Of a DNA stretch of 64,000 nucleotides, positions 1 to 8,283 are shown piece by piece. The DNA comes from Polyangia bacterium (GTDB lineage: Bacteria; Myxococcota_A; Polyangia; Nannocystales; Nannocystaceae): the NCBI GenBank assembly GCA_030424595.1, contig JAUHWG010000017.1:1-64000 (forward strand), written 5' to 3'. A program made the translations under genes and the position numbers. How positions within the stretch are numbered: the first letter of the stretch is position 1; each line of letters opens with the position of its first letter. The notes beneath the pieces were generated by a model. That model saw only the letters and a list, made by a program, of their open reading frames with translations, was not told the DNA's origin and searched no databases.

Positions 1-252
1 CGTGAAGGTCTTCGAGAACAAGCGCGGCTACGACGAAGCGACGCATGTCCTGAGCCACGTCTACAACCTCTTCCTCGGCGGCAGCTTCGTGCTCGGTGTT
101 CTCACAGGCGTTTCGGAGGCTCTCGATGGCTCTGGCTTCGGTACGGACCGAAGTTCGACCGGCGATGCGCGTTGTTTCTCATCATCGTCGAGAGACTCGA
201 CGAGCATGTGTCGAGAGAAGGTCTGCACTCGCGAGTCCTCTACGCCCGGTAG
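1..252 (+). pseudogene. Coding-like 3' remnant, apparently frameshifted, at the window edge
   Basis: From base 2 one forward frame has strong G/C third-position bias and reads as plausible protein (VKVFENKRGYDEATHVLSHV and on through a hydrophobic FLGGSFVLGVLTG stretch) to about base 120. From about base 130 the coding-like signal moves to the neighbouring frame, which reads KFDRRCALFLIIVERLDEHV and stops with TAG at 250-252. I read this as the 3' end of a gene entering from the left that has lost its frame, or as two overlapping gene ends. I do not recognise the family. The gene's beginning lies outside the window, so a sequencing error cannot be excluded. Confidence 0.3.
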
Positions 253-332
253 CGGAGCCCAGGAAGACTTGCTCGGGCGAGCGAGGGGCGACGGATGGGA
301 CGCAGCGGGAGGACCCGTGCCTCGCGCGGAGA

Positions 333-586
333 CACGCGTACCCTGTCTCTTCAAGCACGTCAGCCTATCCCGTGGCGAGCACGTGGCATGGGAGGACCCG
401 CGTCCGCGAGGGACCCGCCTCGTCGCCCCTCGCCCGCCCGCCTACAGCCCCCCAAGCTCCGCCCCTCGCCAAGCACGAGGTGAGCGCTCACCCACACGAA
501 TGCAGCCGAAGCGCAAACCCCGTGTCACTGACGATTCTACGCGGGTTGTCTAGGACGCCTCACAGCAGCGCTTATTTCAGGGCTAG
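333..586 (+). repeat. Dispersed intergenic repeat R1, copy A (~254 bp)
   Basis: This segment begins at CACGCGTACCCTGTCTCTTC and is alignable over its length with 35198-35449. Long blocks match almost exactly, for example GGCGAGCACGTGGCATGGGA and CTCGTCGCCCCTCGCCCGCC. Both copies end at a CTAG after a weakly conserved GCGCTT(A/G)TTT. In this copy that CTAG (583-586) is also the left boundary of repeat R2. I see no credible ORF and no inverted ends, so its nature (non-autonomous mobile element or structured RNA) is open. Confidence 0.75.
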
Positions 587-746
587 GAGGCCGTGGTGAA
601 AGTCCCGTGGGCTCTCGCGCAGCAATCGTTGGTCCTCTTGGCTTCGACGAAACGCCGCTGTACCGGGCCGTACCGCAAGTTTTGGCGGAGCCGAGCGGGC
701 CGACGAGGGCTGGAGAGCGCGCGGGGCTCTTGCCTCGGCCTCCTAG
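583..746. repeat. Palindromic repeat R2, copy 1, bounded by CTAG
   Basis: A 164 bp element starting CTAGGAGGCCGTGG and ending CCTCGGCCTCCTAG, with imperfect inverted ends of roughly 28-36 bp. The central part (GAAACGCCGCTGTACCGGGC and onward) matches 33143-33308 in inverted orientation with only scattered differences. The right-hand CTAG provides the TAG stop of the minus-strand pectinacetylesterase-like gene. Size, inverted ends and duplicated CTAG fit a MITE-like element with a 4 bp target duplication. Confidence 0.8.
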
Positions 747-2047
747 GGGTCCTCGCCGGGCTGGTCGCTCTCCTCGTAGCTCTCGAGGGGCGCGTCATCG
801 TCGAGGAGATCGTCGATGAAGATCGACAGGTCCATGTTCATCTCCTCGATCTCCGTGCCGTCGTAGGTGATGATCCCGGTGCAGTGGGAGTCGTTGATCC
901 CGCGCCAGTAGGGGATGTAGTAGCCGAGGTTGTCGTACTTGTCGTACTGGGCGGTGAGCAGATCGGTGTCCTTGGCCCAGAAGGAGAGGGTCTGCTCCTT
1001 GCTGGGGTCGGGGTAGAAGCGCTCGTAGGAGTAGCGCGAGTAGTTGTAGTCGCGCTTGAAGTAGACGGTGCTCAGGCGGTCCTCGGGGAAGAGGTCGGCG
1101 AGCATCGAGTTGAGGTTGCCGAAGTCGTCCATCAGCTTCGCCCCGTCGGGGATCGTGGTGAGGATCGGGTCGACGTCCCAGGAGGAGCGGATCTTCGCGT
1201 GGAGCGGCGCTGAGAAGCCGCTGCTCGGGAAGATAGGTCCGGAGTCGTTGAGCAGGTAGGAGCGCTCGACGCCCTGCATCCGGTCGCGGAAGAAGTAGTA
1301 GTTGATGATCGAGCCGGCGCCCCCGGCAGAGCATCCCGTGAGCATCATCTGGTCGACCACGGGGAACTGCTGGTTGAGGTAGTCGATCGTCGCCGTCACG
1401 TTGTTGTGACCGTTGTGGCGGTAGACGATCGGCTCGCCGACACCGTCGGGATCCTCGTAGGTCATCACCTTGTTGCCGGTGTGGACGTCGCCGGTGCAGT
1501 AGGGGATGAAGACCAGGTTCCAGTCCTTGGCCGGGTTGTTGTCGTCGATCCGGCTGAGGATCGGCGAGAGCACCCCGTACTTGTCCATGTGGGTGTCGGG
1601 GATCCCGTTGGGGTTGGCCGCGCCGAGCGCGGTGTTGCCGGAGCAGGTCTCGTAGTCCCAGCAGGCGCCGCCGGGCTCGAGGTAGACGAGCAGGTTGTCG
1701 GAGGTCTCGGAGAAGTTGACGAAGAACTTGAACTGCGAGCCGTCCGAGCAGACCGCCCCCGCGGGCTCGCGCTTGACCCACTCGCCGTAGACCTCGGGCA
1801 CCTCGGGGCCGGTGGTCTCGCCGTCAGTCTCGCCGTCGGTCTCGCCGTCGGTCTCGCCGGTCGTCGTCACGACGGTGGTCATGCCGGTCACCGCCGTGTT
1901 GCTCCCCGTCGTCGTGTCGTCACCGGTCGTCGAGGTGTCGGCGGTGTCGCTGTCGGTCTCTGCGCTCGGGGCCGGGCATGCGGTGCAGAAGAGGGCCGCG
2001 CTCGCGAGCGCAGCGGTGATCGTGCGGATCTTTTGGACAGGCTTCAT
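743..2047 (-). CDS. Pectinacetylesterase/Notum-family secreted lipoprotein esterase
   Basis: 434 residues from an ATG preceded by GGGAGA; a longer in-frame start at 2074 would put nine residues ahead of the signal peptide. The N-terminus has a basic then hydrophobic segment ending at a lipobox-like LFCTAC, followed by a Thr/Asp/Gly linker with TDGE repeats. The rest matches the pectinacetylesterase (PAE) family: an EPGGACWD oxyanion-type motif, a nucleophile elbow GCSAGGAG, and a late DSHCTG that would supply the catalytic His. PAE enzymes are serine carboxylesterases that deacetylate polysaccharides or delipidate proteins; the substrate here is unknown. The stop codon lies in the CTAG edge of repeat R2. 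Family is well supported, substrate is not. Confidence 0.85.
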   Translation of the reverse strand: MKPVQKIRTITAALASAALFCTACPAPSAETDSDTADTSTTGDDTTTGSNTAVTGMTTVVTTTGETDGETDGETDGETTGPEVPEVYGEWVKREPAGAVCSDGSQFKFFVNFSETSDNLLVYLEPGGACWDYETCSGNTALGAANPNGIPDTHMDKYGVLSPILSRIDDNNPAKDWNLVFIPYCTGDVHTGNKVMTYEDPDGVGEPIVYRHNGHNNVTATIDYLNQQFPVVDQMMLTGCSAGGAGSIINYYFFRDRMQGVERSYLLNDSGPIFPSSGFSAPLHAKIRSSWDVDPILTTIPDGAKLMDDFGNLNSMLADLFPEDRLSTVYFKRDYNYSRYSYERFYPDPSKEQTLSFWAKDTDLLTAQYDKYDNLGYYIPYWRGINDSHCTGIITYDGTEIEEMNMDLSIFIDDLLDDDAPLESYEESDQPGEDP

Positions 2048-2237
2048 CGGCGATCTCCCAGGGCAGGCGGGCACGGTAGCAAGAAGGGCTTGGCCGTCGG
2101 GTCAAGGCGCGAGGGGCGGACAATGCATGAGTCCGCGAAAAATTGTGATGATGCGCACGCAGGGGGGCTGACACAAAACGGAGAGGTGGTCGGCCTTCTC
2201 GCTTTCTACGAGCTTAGGTGCGTGCGAAAGTTTAGGA

Positions 2238-3743
2238 ATGAGAGCCATTAAGTCCCTGATCTTCGCGAGCTTTGCCAGCTTTTCTCTCATGCCCGGCTCT
2301 GCCCTGGCTGGTGACCCTGCGGCGTTCTCGATCGAGCTTCCGGTGAACGAGGTCTACGGCGGGACCGAGGTCGCCTCCTGCGGCTGGCCGACGACCATCT
2401 CGGTCGAGGGCAACTGCACGGGGACCCTGGTCCATCCCGAGGTGATGATCTACGCGGCCCACTGCGGCGGCGGCTACAACCAGATCCGCTTCGGCGAGAG
2501 CATCAACGGCGGGCCAGGGCGGACGGTGCAGACCGAGTTCTGCAAGACATACCCGGGCGGCGGCCCAGGGAACGGGAATGACTTCGCCTTCTGCAAGCTC
2601 GCCGAGCCGGTGACCGACGTTCCGATCGTGCCGATCCTGATGGGCTGCGAGACCTCGGTGCTGCAGCCCGGGACCGAGGTCGTGATCGTCGGCTTCGGCA
2701 ACGCAAACAACGGCCCCTACGGGATCAAGCGCGAGGTCACGACGACGATCAACAACGTCACCGGCCAGGGGGAGGCGTTCATCGGCGGCGGCGGCAAGGA
2801 CTCCTGTCAGGGGGACTCGGGCGGCCCTGTCTACGTCAAGCTCAAGAACGACCAGTTCGGCGATCCGGCGGATGACACCTGGCGCGTCTTCGGCATCACC
2901 TCCTACGGCGGAGCCTGCGGCGGCGGCGGCTACTACTCGATGATGCACAACGGCATCGAGTGGTTCGAGGCCGAGTCGGGCGTCGACCTCACGCCATGCC
3001 ATGACGCGCAGGGCAACTGGCAGCCCACCGGCGCCTGCGCTGGCTTTCCGATGGACCCGGCGACCGGTGGCGGCTCCTGGGCGGACAGCTGCGACAGCGG
3101 GCCGCTCGGCGGAGCCTCGCAGATGTGCGGCGCCCCGGCGGCGCCCGACGAGACCCCGCCGACCGTCTCGATCGTCGATCCGCTCGACGGCGCCGAGTAC
3201 CCGGGGCCGACGCAGGAGCTGGTGATCAGCGTCGACGCCCAGGACGTCGGCTGGGGGATCAAGGAGGTCCAGCTCATCATCAACGGTGAAGAGATCGAAG
3301 GGGGCGTCGACAGCTCGGTCCCCTATGAGTTCGAGGTGACGATGCCGGCGGGGCAGTGGATGTTCGGCGCCAAGGCGACGGATCTCGGCGGGAATTCCGT
3401 CCTCGCCGAGGAGATCGGGATCGGCGTCGGCCAGCCGGCACCGGACCCCAACACGGGCGAGACGGAGACCGAGGGCGGCGGAACCAGCGACTCGGGCACC
3501 GGCACCGGCGGCACGGACGGGAGCGGCACGGGGACCGACGGGAGCAGCGACGCGGGCACCGGGAGCAGCGCGGGCAGCAGCGACTCGGCCGGCTCGGGCG
3601 ACGAGAGCGACGGCTCCGCGACCTCCGGCGGCCAGGACATCGAGATCGGCTGCGCCTGCAGTGCCTCCAACGCCGGAGGAAAGGGCGCTCCGCTCCTCAG
3701 CGTCCTCGTCCTCCTCGGTCTCATCCGCCGTCGTCGCAGTTAG
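2238..3743 (+). CDS. Secreted trypsin-like (S1) serine protease with MYXO-CTERM-type tail
   Basis: 501 residues. A signal peptide (first ~24 residues, ending SALAG) leads into an S1 domain with the full triad: AAHC for His, NDFAFC for Asp and CQGDSGGP for Ser. After the protease comes a Cys-rich stretch and an Ig-like segment beginning TPPTVSIVDP, then a Gly/Thr/Ser linker. The C-terminus has the MYXO-CTERM layout: a Cys (GCACSAS), a hydrophobic helix (LLSVLVLLGL) and an Arg cluster (IRRRRS). In myxobacteria such tails are thought to be processed for surface display, so I infer a surface-anchored protease. It is transcribed convergently with the Cys-rich gene at 4016. Confidence 0.9.
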   Translation: MRAIKSLIFASFASFSLMPGSALAGDPAAFSIELPVNEVYGGTEVASCGWPTTISVEGNCTGTLVHPEVMIYAAHCGGGYNQIRFGESINGGPGRTVQTEFCKTYPGGGPGNGNDFAFCKLAEPVTDVPIVPILMGCETSVLQPGTEVVIVGFGNANNGPYGIKREVTTTINNVTGQGEAFIGGGGKDSCQGDSGGPVYVKLKNDQFGDPADDTWRVFGITSYGGACGGGGYYSMMHNGIEWFEAESGVDLTPCHDAQGNWQPTGACAGFPMDPATGGGSWADSCDSGPLGGASQMCGAPAAPDETPPTVSIVDPLDGAEYPGPTQELVISVDAQDVGWGIKEVQLIINGEEIEGGVDSSVPYEFEVTMPAGQWMFGAKATDLGGNSVLAEEIGIGVGQPAPDPNTGETETEGGGTSDSGTGTGGTDGSGTGTDGSSDAGTGSSAGSSDSAGSGDESDGSATSGGQDIEIGCACSASNAGGKGAPLLSVLVLLGLIRRRRS

Positions 3744-3830
3744 CTTCTCAAGCCGAGGCGACACCCACGTAGAGGAGCGCTCGGCGACCGGCTCGTCGAG
3801 CGCCCTGCGGGGGCTCCACGCCGCGCGCAG

Positions 3831-3860
3831 GGCCACACATCGGCGCTCCGGTGTGGGGCC
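3831..3860. terminator. Hairpin between convergent genes
   Basis: In the 272 bp gap between the protease and the convergent Cys-rich gene, GGCCACAC and GTGTGGGGCC can pair around a 12 nt loop with a two-base bulge. No T-run follows on either strand, so this is at most a weak or Rho-assisted bidirectional end. I see nothing else in the gap. Confidence 0.3.
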
Positions 3861-4015
3861 CTCGCTGTTGGAGCGTGGTTTGGGTCGGATGGTGTCGGCC
3901 TGGCCGGGGGAGGCCGTTCTTGGGAGGGCGTTGCTCCAAGCCGGCCGGCGAGGCCCGTCGGTGTCGTCGACCACCGGGGTCGCGACGGTCCCTGAGCTTC
4001 GTCTCCCGTAGTGAG

Positions 4016-4720
4016 CTAGTCGCCCGGGCAGGCGCATTGGCACGCGGCGGGACCTACCGAGGGCGGCGGGGCGCAGGCGCCCAATCCTTCCTTGTGCTCC
4101 TCCGGTGCCGGCAGGCTCCATGCGCAGGAGAACCAGTCGATCGGGCTGTAGCCGCAGAACGCTGCGGTGAAGGTCTCGACGGTGCAGTCTTGGAGGACGC
4201 GGTAGTAGGTGGTGCCCTCGATCGCGCCGCCGCAGGTCTGGACGACCGCGCACCCGTCTCCGTAGTAGGAGAGGGCTATGCAGGCGCCGGAGTCGGTCGC
4301 ATCGGCGCATGAGTCCCCGTCGACGCCGACCTCGACCGTGCTCACCCAGCGGCACTCCTCTTGGCCGCCGGGCTTCACCGGTCCTGCGCAGTCGCCCATG
4401 CCCCGTGAGGCGCACTCTAGGGTCGCCTCGTGCGGCTCGGTGTCAGGCGCGGGCGGGCACTCGAGCGGCGCCCAGGGGGAACAGGGCTGGCCGGTCGTGT
4501 CGGAGCCAGCCGTGTCGGAGGTGGTCGCGTCGGAGCCCGCGGTCTCGGAGGTGGTCGCGCCGGTCGTGTCGGAGCCAGCCGTGTCGGAGCTCGACCCCGC
4601 AGGCGGTGTCGGCAGACAGGCGCAGAGGTGGAAGATCCCGGGCCCAGCCCAACGTCGCAGGCGGGCGAGCGATGACACCCGGGGCGGCGACGACTCTGCC
4701 GGCGCGGTCGCGGAGAACAT
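4016..4720 (-). CDS. Cys-rich secreted lipoprotein-like protein, function unknown
   Basis: 234 residues. The N-terminus is basic and then short hydrophobic (GIFHLCACLP), with a Cys that could be lipidated, followed by a Thr/Ser/Gly/Asp linker built of repeated AGSDTT/TTSETAG blocks. The remaining ~150 residues contain about 15 Cys, pointing to a disulfide-stabilised exported domain. I recognise no family. The start is uncertain: the upstream bases contain TTGACA (complement of 4751-4756), but no clear -10 was identified and the signal peptide is poor for the assigned start. It resembles the lipoprotein block at 31.3-35.1 kb in style rather than in alignable sequence. Confidence 0.65.
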   Translation of the reverse strand: MFSATAPAESSPPRVSSLARLRRWAGPGIFHLCACLPTPPAGSSSDTAGSDTTGATTSETAGSDATTSDTAGSDTTGQPCSPWAPLECPPAPDTEPHEATLECASRGMGDCAGPVKPGGQEECRWVSTVEVGVDGDSCADATDSGACIALSYYGDGCAVVQTCGGAIEGTTYYRVLQDCTVETFTAAFCGYSPIDWFSCAWSLPAPEEHKEGLGACAPPPSVGPAACQCACPGD

Positions 4721-4887
4721 CCATCATGACTGTCTTATGGGACAGCTATCTGTCAAGCGTCCTGCGCCGTAGACAGAGGGCTCACCGCGCTCGCGGGGGG
4801 CCTACAGAGCTCATTAGAGCGCTGAACCCCCTGCTGCCCGGAGCATCGCCGCCCCTGGGCATCACCTCGGGCTACGCGGGCGCAGCC

Positions 4888-6795
4888 TCAGTCCTGCTTC
4901 TTGCTCACCCGGACGAGGATCTCCGCGGCGTTCGGGCTCCCGACGTTGAAGCGCGCGCGGTAGACCGCCCCGGTGTCGTCGGCGAGGTAGACCTCGGTGC
5001 TCCCCTCGGGCAGGTAGAGCTTCTCGTGGGTCGTGTCGCCGGCGCCGTCGATCTCGAGGGTCGAGAGCTTGCACTCCGGGCTCAGCTCAGGGCAGCTAAA
5101 GAAGCCCGGCGACGCGTAGTTGTAGGCGGCGCCCGGCGGCAGATCGCTCTGGTTGACGAAGAAGATGTAGGGCGTGCTGTCGGCGCCACGGCGGTAGTAG
5201 AAGTCGACCGCGTCGTTGTTCTTCCAGTAGTCGCCGAGGATCAGATCGGAGAGCTTGGAGGCCTGCTCCTGGAGGTAGGGGCGGGCGGCCTCCGAGATCG
5301 AAGAGCCGGAGACGCCGATCGGGATCTCGCTGAGGGTGAAGGCGACGTTGCCCATGCCCTCGGGGATGTCGCCGTAGGGGGGCGTATGCAGGGCGATCTG
5401 CGCGACCTCGTTGATCAGCTCCCAGATGAACTGATCCTTCGGCGGGTTGCCGAGGTTGAAGAGGATGTCGAAGACCGACCACCCCGGCGGGTTGTCGGGA
5501 TTGTCGTCGTTGGGGCCAATCTGGACCTGGGCGGTGAAGCAGCCGAGGTAGCACTTCTCGAAGACCCGCTCGCCGTAGCGGTAGCGAGCGCCGCGGACGA
5601 TCATGTGCTCCAAGAGCCAGGGGTCGATCGCCCAGGCCGACTTGGGCCACTTCACCTTCACCTCGTCGAGGTTCTCCGGGAGGTTCTCCTTGCAGGCGTC
5701 ATCGTCGACGCAGGAGTCGATGTAGGTCGGGTGCTCGTTGACCGAGAAGCGCATGTCGACGGTCGGGTTCTCGACGACGCCGGTGATCTTGAAGCGGGCG
5801 GGATCCTCAAAGTCGAACTCGAGCTCGTCCTCGTAGGTCGGGCCGATGAGGTCGACCACGGTCGACATGTAGCCCTTGCCGACCGAGAGGTCGACGCCGT
5901 CGAGGAGGCGCATGTTGGACTCGGCCGAGACCGTCATCGCGAAGTCGGGGCCGAGGACGACGCTCTTGGTCTCAAAGTCGGGGTCGAGGAGGCCGGGGTG
6001 GTCGCCGGCGGGGCCGAACTTGTCGGCGAGGGAGGCGAGGTCCGAGAGGGCGTCGAAGAGGGTGACCGGGAGGATCGTCCCGTCGCCGCCGATCGCCGGG
6101 TGCGTCGCGAGCAGATCGGTCTGCAGCGCCTTCACCATGTTCTTGGTGTCGATGAACTCCTCGGTCCGCGGGATGCCCAGCGACTCTGAGAGGATCTCGG
6201 CGAAGCCTCCGCCGATCCCGAGGAAGTCCGCCATCCCCTGGAGGCCGGCGATCGAGGTGCCGTCGACCTTCGAGTTGGCCGGCGTCATCGTCAGGATCCG
6301 GACCAGCGAGTACTCGGCGCTGGTCTTCCAGGTGTTGTCGGCGCCCTTGAAGGTCTGGCCGAGCGCGGTCTGGCCGCAGTCGTGCTTGGGATCGTCGTCG
6401 TCGAGCTTCCAGGCGTCGCCGCAGGCGGCCTTGATCTCGTTGAGGGAGTTGGTCAGGAGCGGGGTCGAGTCGACCTCGACCAGGAGGATCTCCTTGGAGG
6501 TGTCGCCGAAGAGCTCGGTGACCTGCTCGCGGTTCATCTCGAGCGAGAGTGGCGGGACCGGGGTGTCGTTGAGGCGGAGGTTGAACTCCTCCTCCTCGCC
6601 GAACGCGTCGTCCCCGGTCTCGCTCTCGGAGCCGCCGGTCTCGGTCGCCGTGGCCGTGCCCGAGTCGGTGGCGGTCTCCGTCCCCCCGGAGGCGGTCTCC
6701 GTGGCGCTCTCGCTAGCGCCGACATCGTCGCCGTTGCAGCCTGCGGCGGCGAGGAGCAGGCAGAGGGTGCTGGGGTAGACGGGGCGGCGCATCAT
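4888..6795 (-). CDS. Large exported lipoprotein, function unknown
   Basis: 635 residues from the first of two adjacent ATGs (MMRRPV). A clean lipoprotein signal with lipobox LLLAAAGC is followed by a Ser/Glu/Thr/Gly linker (to ~residue 60). The remaining ~570 residues form a folded-looking domain starting EEFNLRLNDTPVPPLSLEMN, with paired Cys (CVDDDAC, KCYLGC, CPELSPEC). I recognise no family; the soluble region has no obvious catalytic motif. A longer in-frame start at 6816 adds seven residues and is less likely. The gene runs in the same direction as the DUF1501 pair but is separated from it by a strong terminator, so it is probably transcribed on its own. Confidence 0.75.
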   Translation of the reverse strand: MMRRPVYPSTLCLLLAAAGCNGDDVGASESATETASGGTETATDSGTATATETGGSESETGDDAFGEEEEFNLRLNDTPVPPLSLEMNREQVTELFGDTSKEILLVEVDSTPLLTNSLNEIKAACGDAWKLDDDDPKHDCGQTALGQTFKGADNTWKTSAEYSLVRILTMTPANSKVDGTSIAGLQGMADFLGIGGGFAEILSESLGIPRTEEFIDTKNMVKALQTDLLATHPAIGGDGTILPVTLFDALSDLASLADKFGPAGDHPGLLDPDFETKSVVLGPDFAMTVSAESNMRLLDGVDLSVGKGYMSTVVDLIGPTYEDELEFDFEDPARFKITGVVENPTVDMRFSVNEHPTYIDSCVDDDACKENLPENLDEVKVKWPKSAWAIDPWLLEHMIVRGARYRYGERVFEKCYLGCFTAQVQIGPNDDNPDNPPGWSVFDILFNLGNPPKDQFIWELINEVAQIALHTPPYGDIPEGMGNVAFTLSEIPIGVSGSSISEAARPYLQEQASKLSDLILGDYWKNNDAVDFYYRRGADSTPYIFFVNQSDLPPGAAYNYASPGFFSCPELSPECKLSTLEIDGAGDTTHEKLYLPEGSTEVYLADDTGAVYRARFNVGSPNAAEILVRVSKKQD

Positions 6796-6882
6796 CGCAA
6801 CTGAAGACGCTATCACAGCGCCTGTGCCGGTCCTACCCCCAGCCCGGGAATCCCCGCCGGCGCGGCCGCCGAGAACGAAGAA

Positions 6883-6911
6883 GAGGGCGTCCGCCAGCGG
6901 CAGACACCCTC
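6883..6911 (-). terminator. Strong terminator hairpin after the DUF1501 gene
   Basis: Read on the minus strand, a 13 bp stem (arms GAGGGTGTCTGCC and GGCGGACGCCCTC, two G-T wobbles) closes a GCT loop and is followed by TTCTTCGTT. It lies about 32 bp beyond the DUF1501 stop, where an intrinsic terminator for the two-gene operon would be expected. Confidence 0.75.
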
Positions 6912-6942
6912 ATTCCATACGCCGTTTTAGGGCGACGTTGGA

Positions 6943-8271
6943 CTAGCCGAAGAGCCTGATGTCTTCGTCGTCGGGGATCGCCAGCGGGAACTGGCGTCCG
7001 TACTCGTTGTCGTCGATACCGGCGAGCCGGCGCAGCGACTTGTGGACATGCCTGGGCTCCAGGCGGATGCCGTTGTCGTCGACCGCCAAGGTGCTGGGGT
7101 TGATCTTCTTCGGGTTGTGGCCGTCGTCGCTGGCGCCGATGACCTTGTTCCCGGGAATTCCCTTGCCCATCAGCATCATGCTGGTGACGGACCAGTGGTC
7201 CTTGCCATTGCCGTCGTTGTAGCGCGGCGTACGTCCGAAGTCGGAGCCGACGAGGACGGTCATCTTGTCGGCGACGCCTTGGTTCTCGGCCTCCTGCCAG
7301 AGGAAATCGATCATCTGCAGGAGCTGGACCAGGCGGGGGATCTGCGACTGGTCGTGGTTGCCGTGGGTGTCGAAGCCGCCGATGCTCATGTTGACGGAGG
7401 CGCAGATGCCAGCCTTGTAGGCCGCGAGCGCGACCTGAGCCTGACGCTCGTTGCCGTTGTTCGAGAGCATGTCCGGGAGGTACTCCTGGAGCTTCTTGAG
7501 CTCGTTGCTGCCGGTCCTGGCGGCGTAGAGCATGCCGATCATGTGGCGGGTGCGCGGCAGGTTCTCGATGCTCTCGAGGTACTCGCGTCGCTCCGACTGG
7601 GCCAGCGCGATCCGATCCGCGGCGGCCTGGGAGTGGAAGACGCTCTCCTCGTTGTTCGGGTCCTGCCGGTCGGGGTAGGCGATCCGAGCCAGCGCGTTGG
7701 TGTTGCCGCTGCGGGTGCGGGCGACCAGACCCATGGTCTCGTCGTAGCCGCCGAACGACAGGTACGACATCGGCAGCTCCTTGCCGGCCGAGGCCGCCGC
7801 GAGGGCGCCGAAGCTCGGGAAGCCCTCCGCGAGCCGACCGCACATGCAGTGCCGGATCCCGGAGTCGTGACCGTTGGTCGCCGTGTCGACGCCGTTGAGC
7901 ACCATCAGGCGCTGGTAGTGCTTCTCAAACCAGGTCTGGTAGTAGCCGTCGTAGCCGCCCTCGTCGACGGCGTTGCCGAGCGGCGCGTAGTTGATGTTGC
8001 CCGCGCTGAGGATGTCAGCGGTGGCGTACGACCGGTTCAAGGCCTCCGGATCGTCGGGCGTCTTGTAGCCCTTCGGATCGCAGAGTGACGTCGGATCCCA
8101 GCCGCCGAGGGCGTTGATCATGACGTAGAAGGTCCCATCGTACGTGGCGAAGAGCGGCTCCTTGCGCTTGCCCGTGAGGACATCGCGGTTGGGGTCGCCA
8201 CCGAAGACCCGGGGCGAGACGACGCCGAGGCCGGCGAAGGCTGCGAGAGAGATGAATTTGCGACGGTCCAT
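6943..8271 (-). CDS. DUF1501 family Tat-exported protein
   Basis: 442 residues beginning MDRRKFISLAAFAGLG, a twin-arginine-type signal (RRKF) that suggests export folded, perhaps with a bound metal. The C-terminal half has the hallmarks of DUF1501, an alkaline-phosphatase-superfamily-like group: GGFDTHGNHD, GSDFGRTPR and GKDHWS, whose Asp/His residues could bind metal. It follows the haem-motif gene by 12 bp on the same strand, so the two form an operon. Comparable pairs are common in Planctomycetes and myxobacteria with unknown substrate. The stop is TAG within CTAG and a strong terminator follows. Confidence 0.88.
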   Translation of the reverse strand: MDRRKFISLAAFAGLGVVSPRVFGGDPNRDVLTGKRKEPLFATYDGTFYVMINALGGWDPTSLCDPKGYKTPDDPEALNRSYATADILSAGNINYAPLGNAVDEGGYDGYYQTWFEKHYQRLMVLNGVDTATNGHDSGIRHCMCGRLAEGFPSFGALAAASAGKELPMSYLSFGGYDETMGLVARTRSGNTNALARIAYPDRQDPNNEESVFHSQAAADRIALAQSERREYLESIENLPRTRHMIGMLYAARTGSNELKKLQEYLPDMLSNNGNERQAQVALAAYKAGICASVNMSIGGFDTHGNHDQSQIPRLVQLLQMIDFLWQEAENQGVADKMTVLVGSDFGRTPRYNDGNGKDHWSVTSMMLMGKGIPGNKVIGASDDGHNPKKINPSTLAVDDNGIRLEPRHVHKSLRRLAGIDDNEYGRQFPLAIPDDEDIRLFG

Positions 8272-8283
8272 GCTGATGACCCC

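Noticed and set aside
2232..4415. A 727-codon minus-strand frame across the protease gene
   Set aside because: It is antisense to the S1 protease and the following gap and is Arg/Ala/Gly-rich without motifs.
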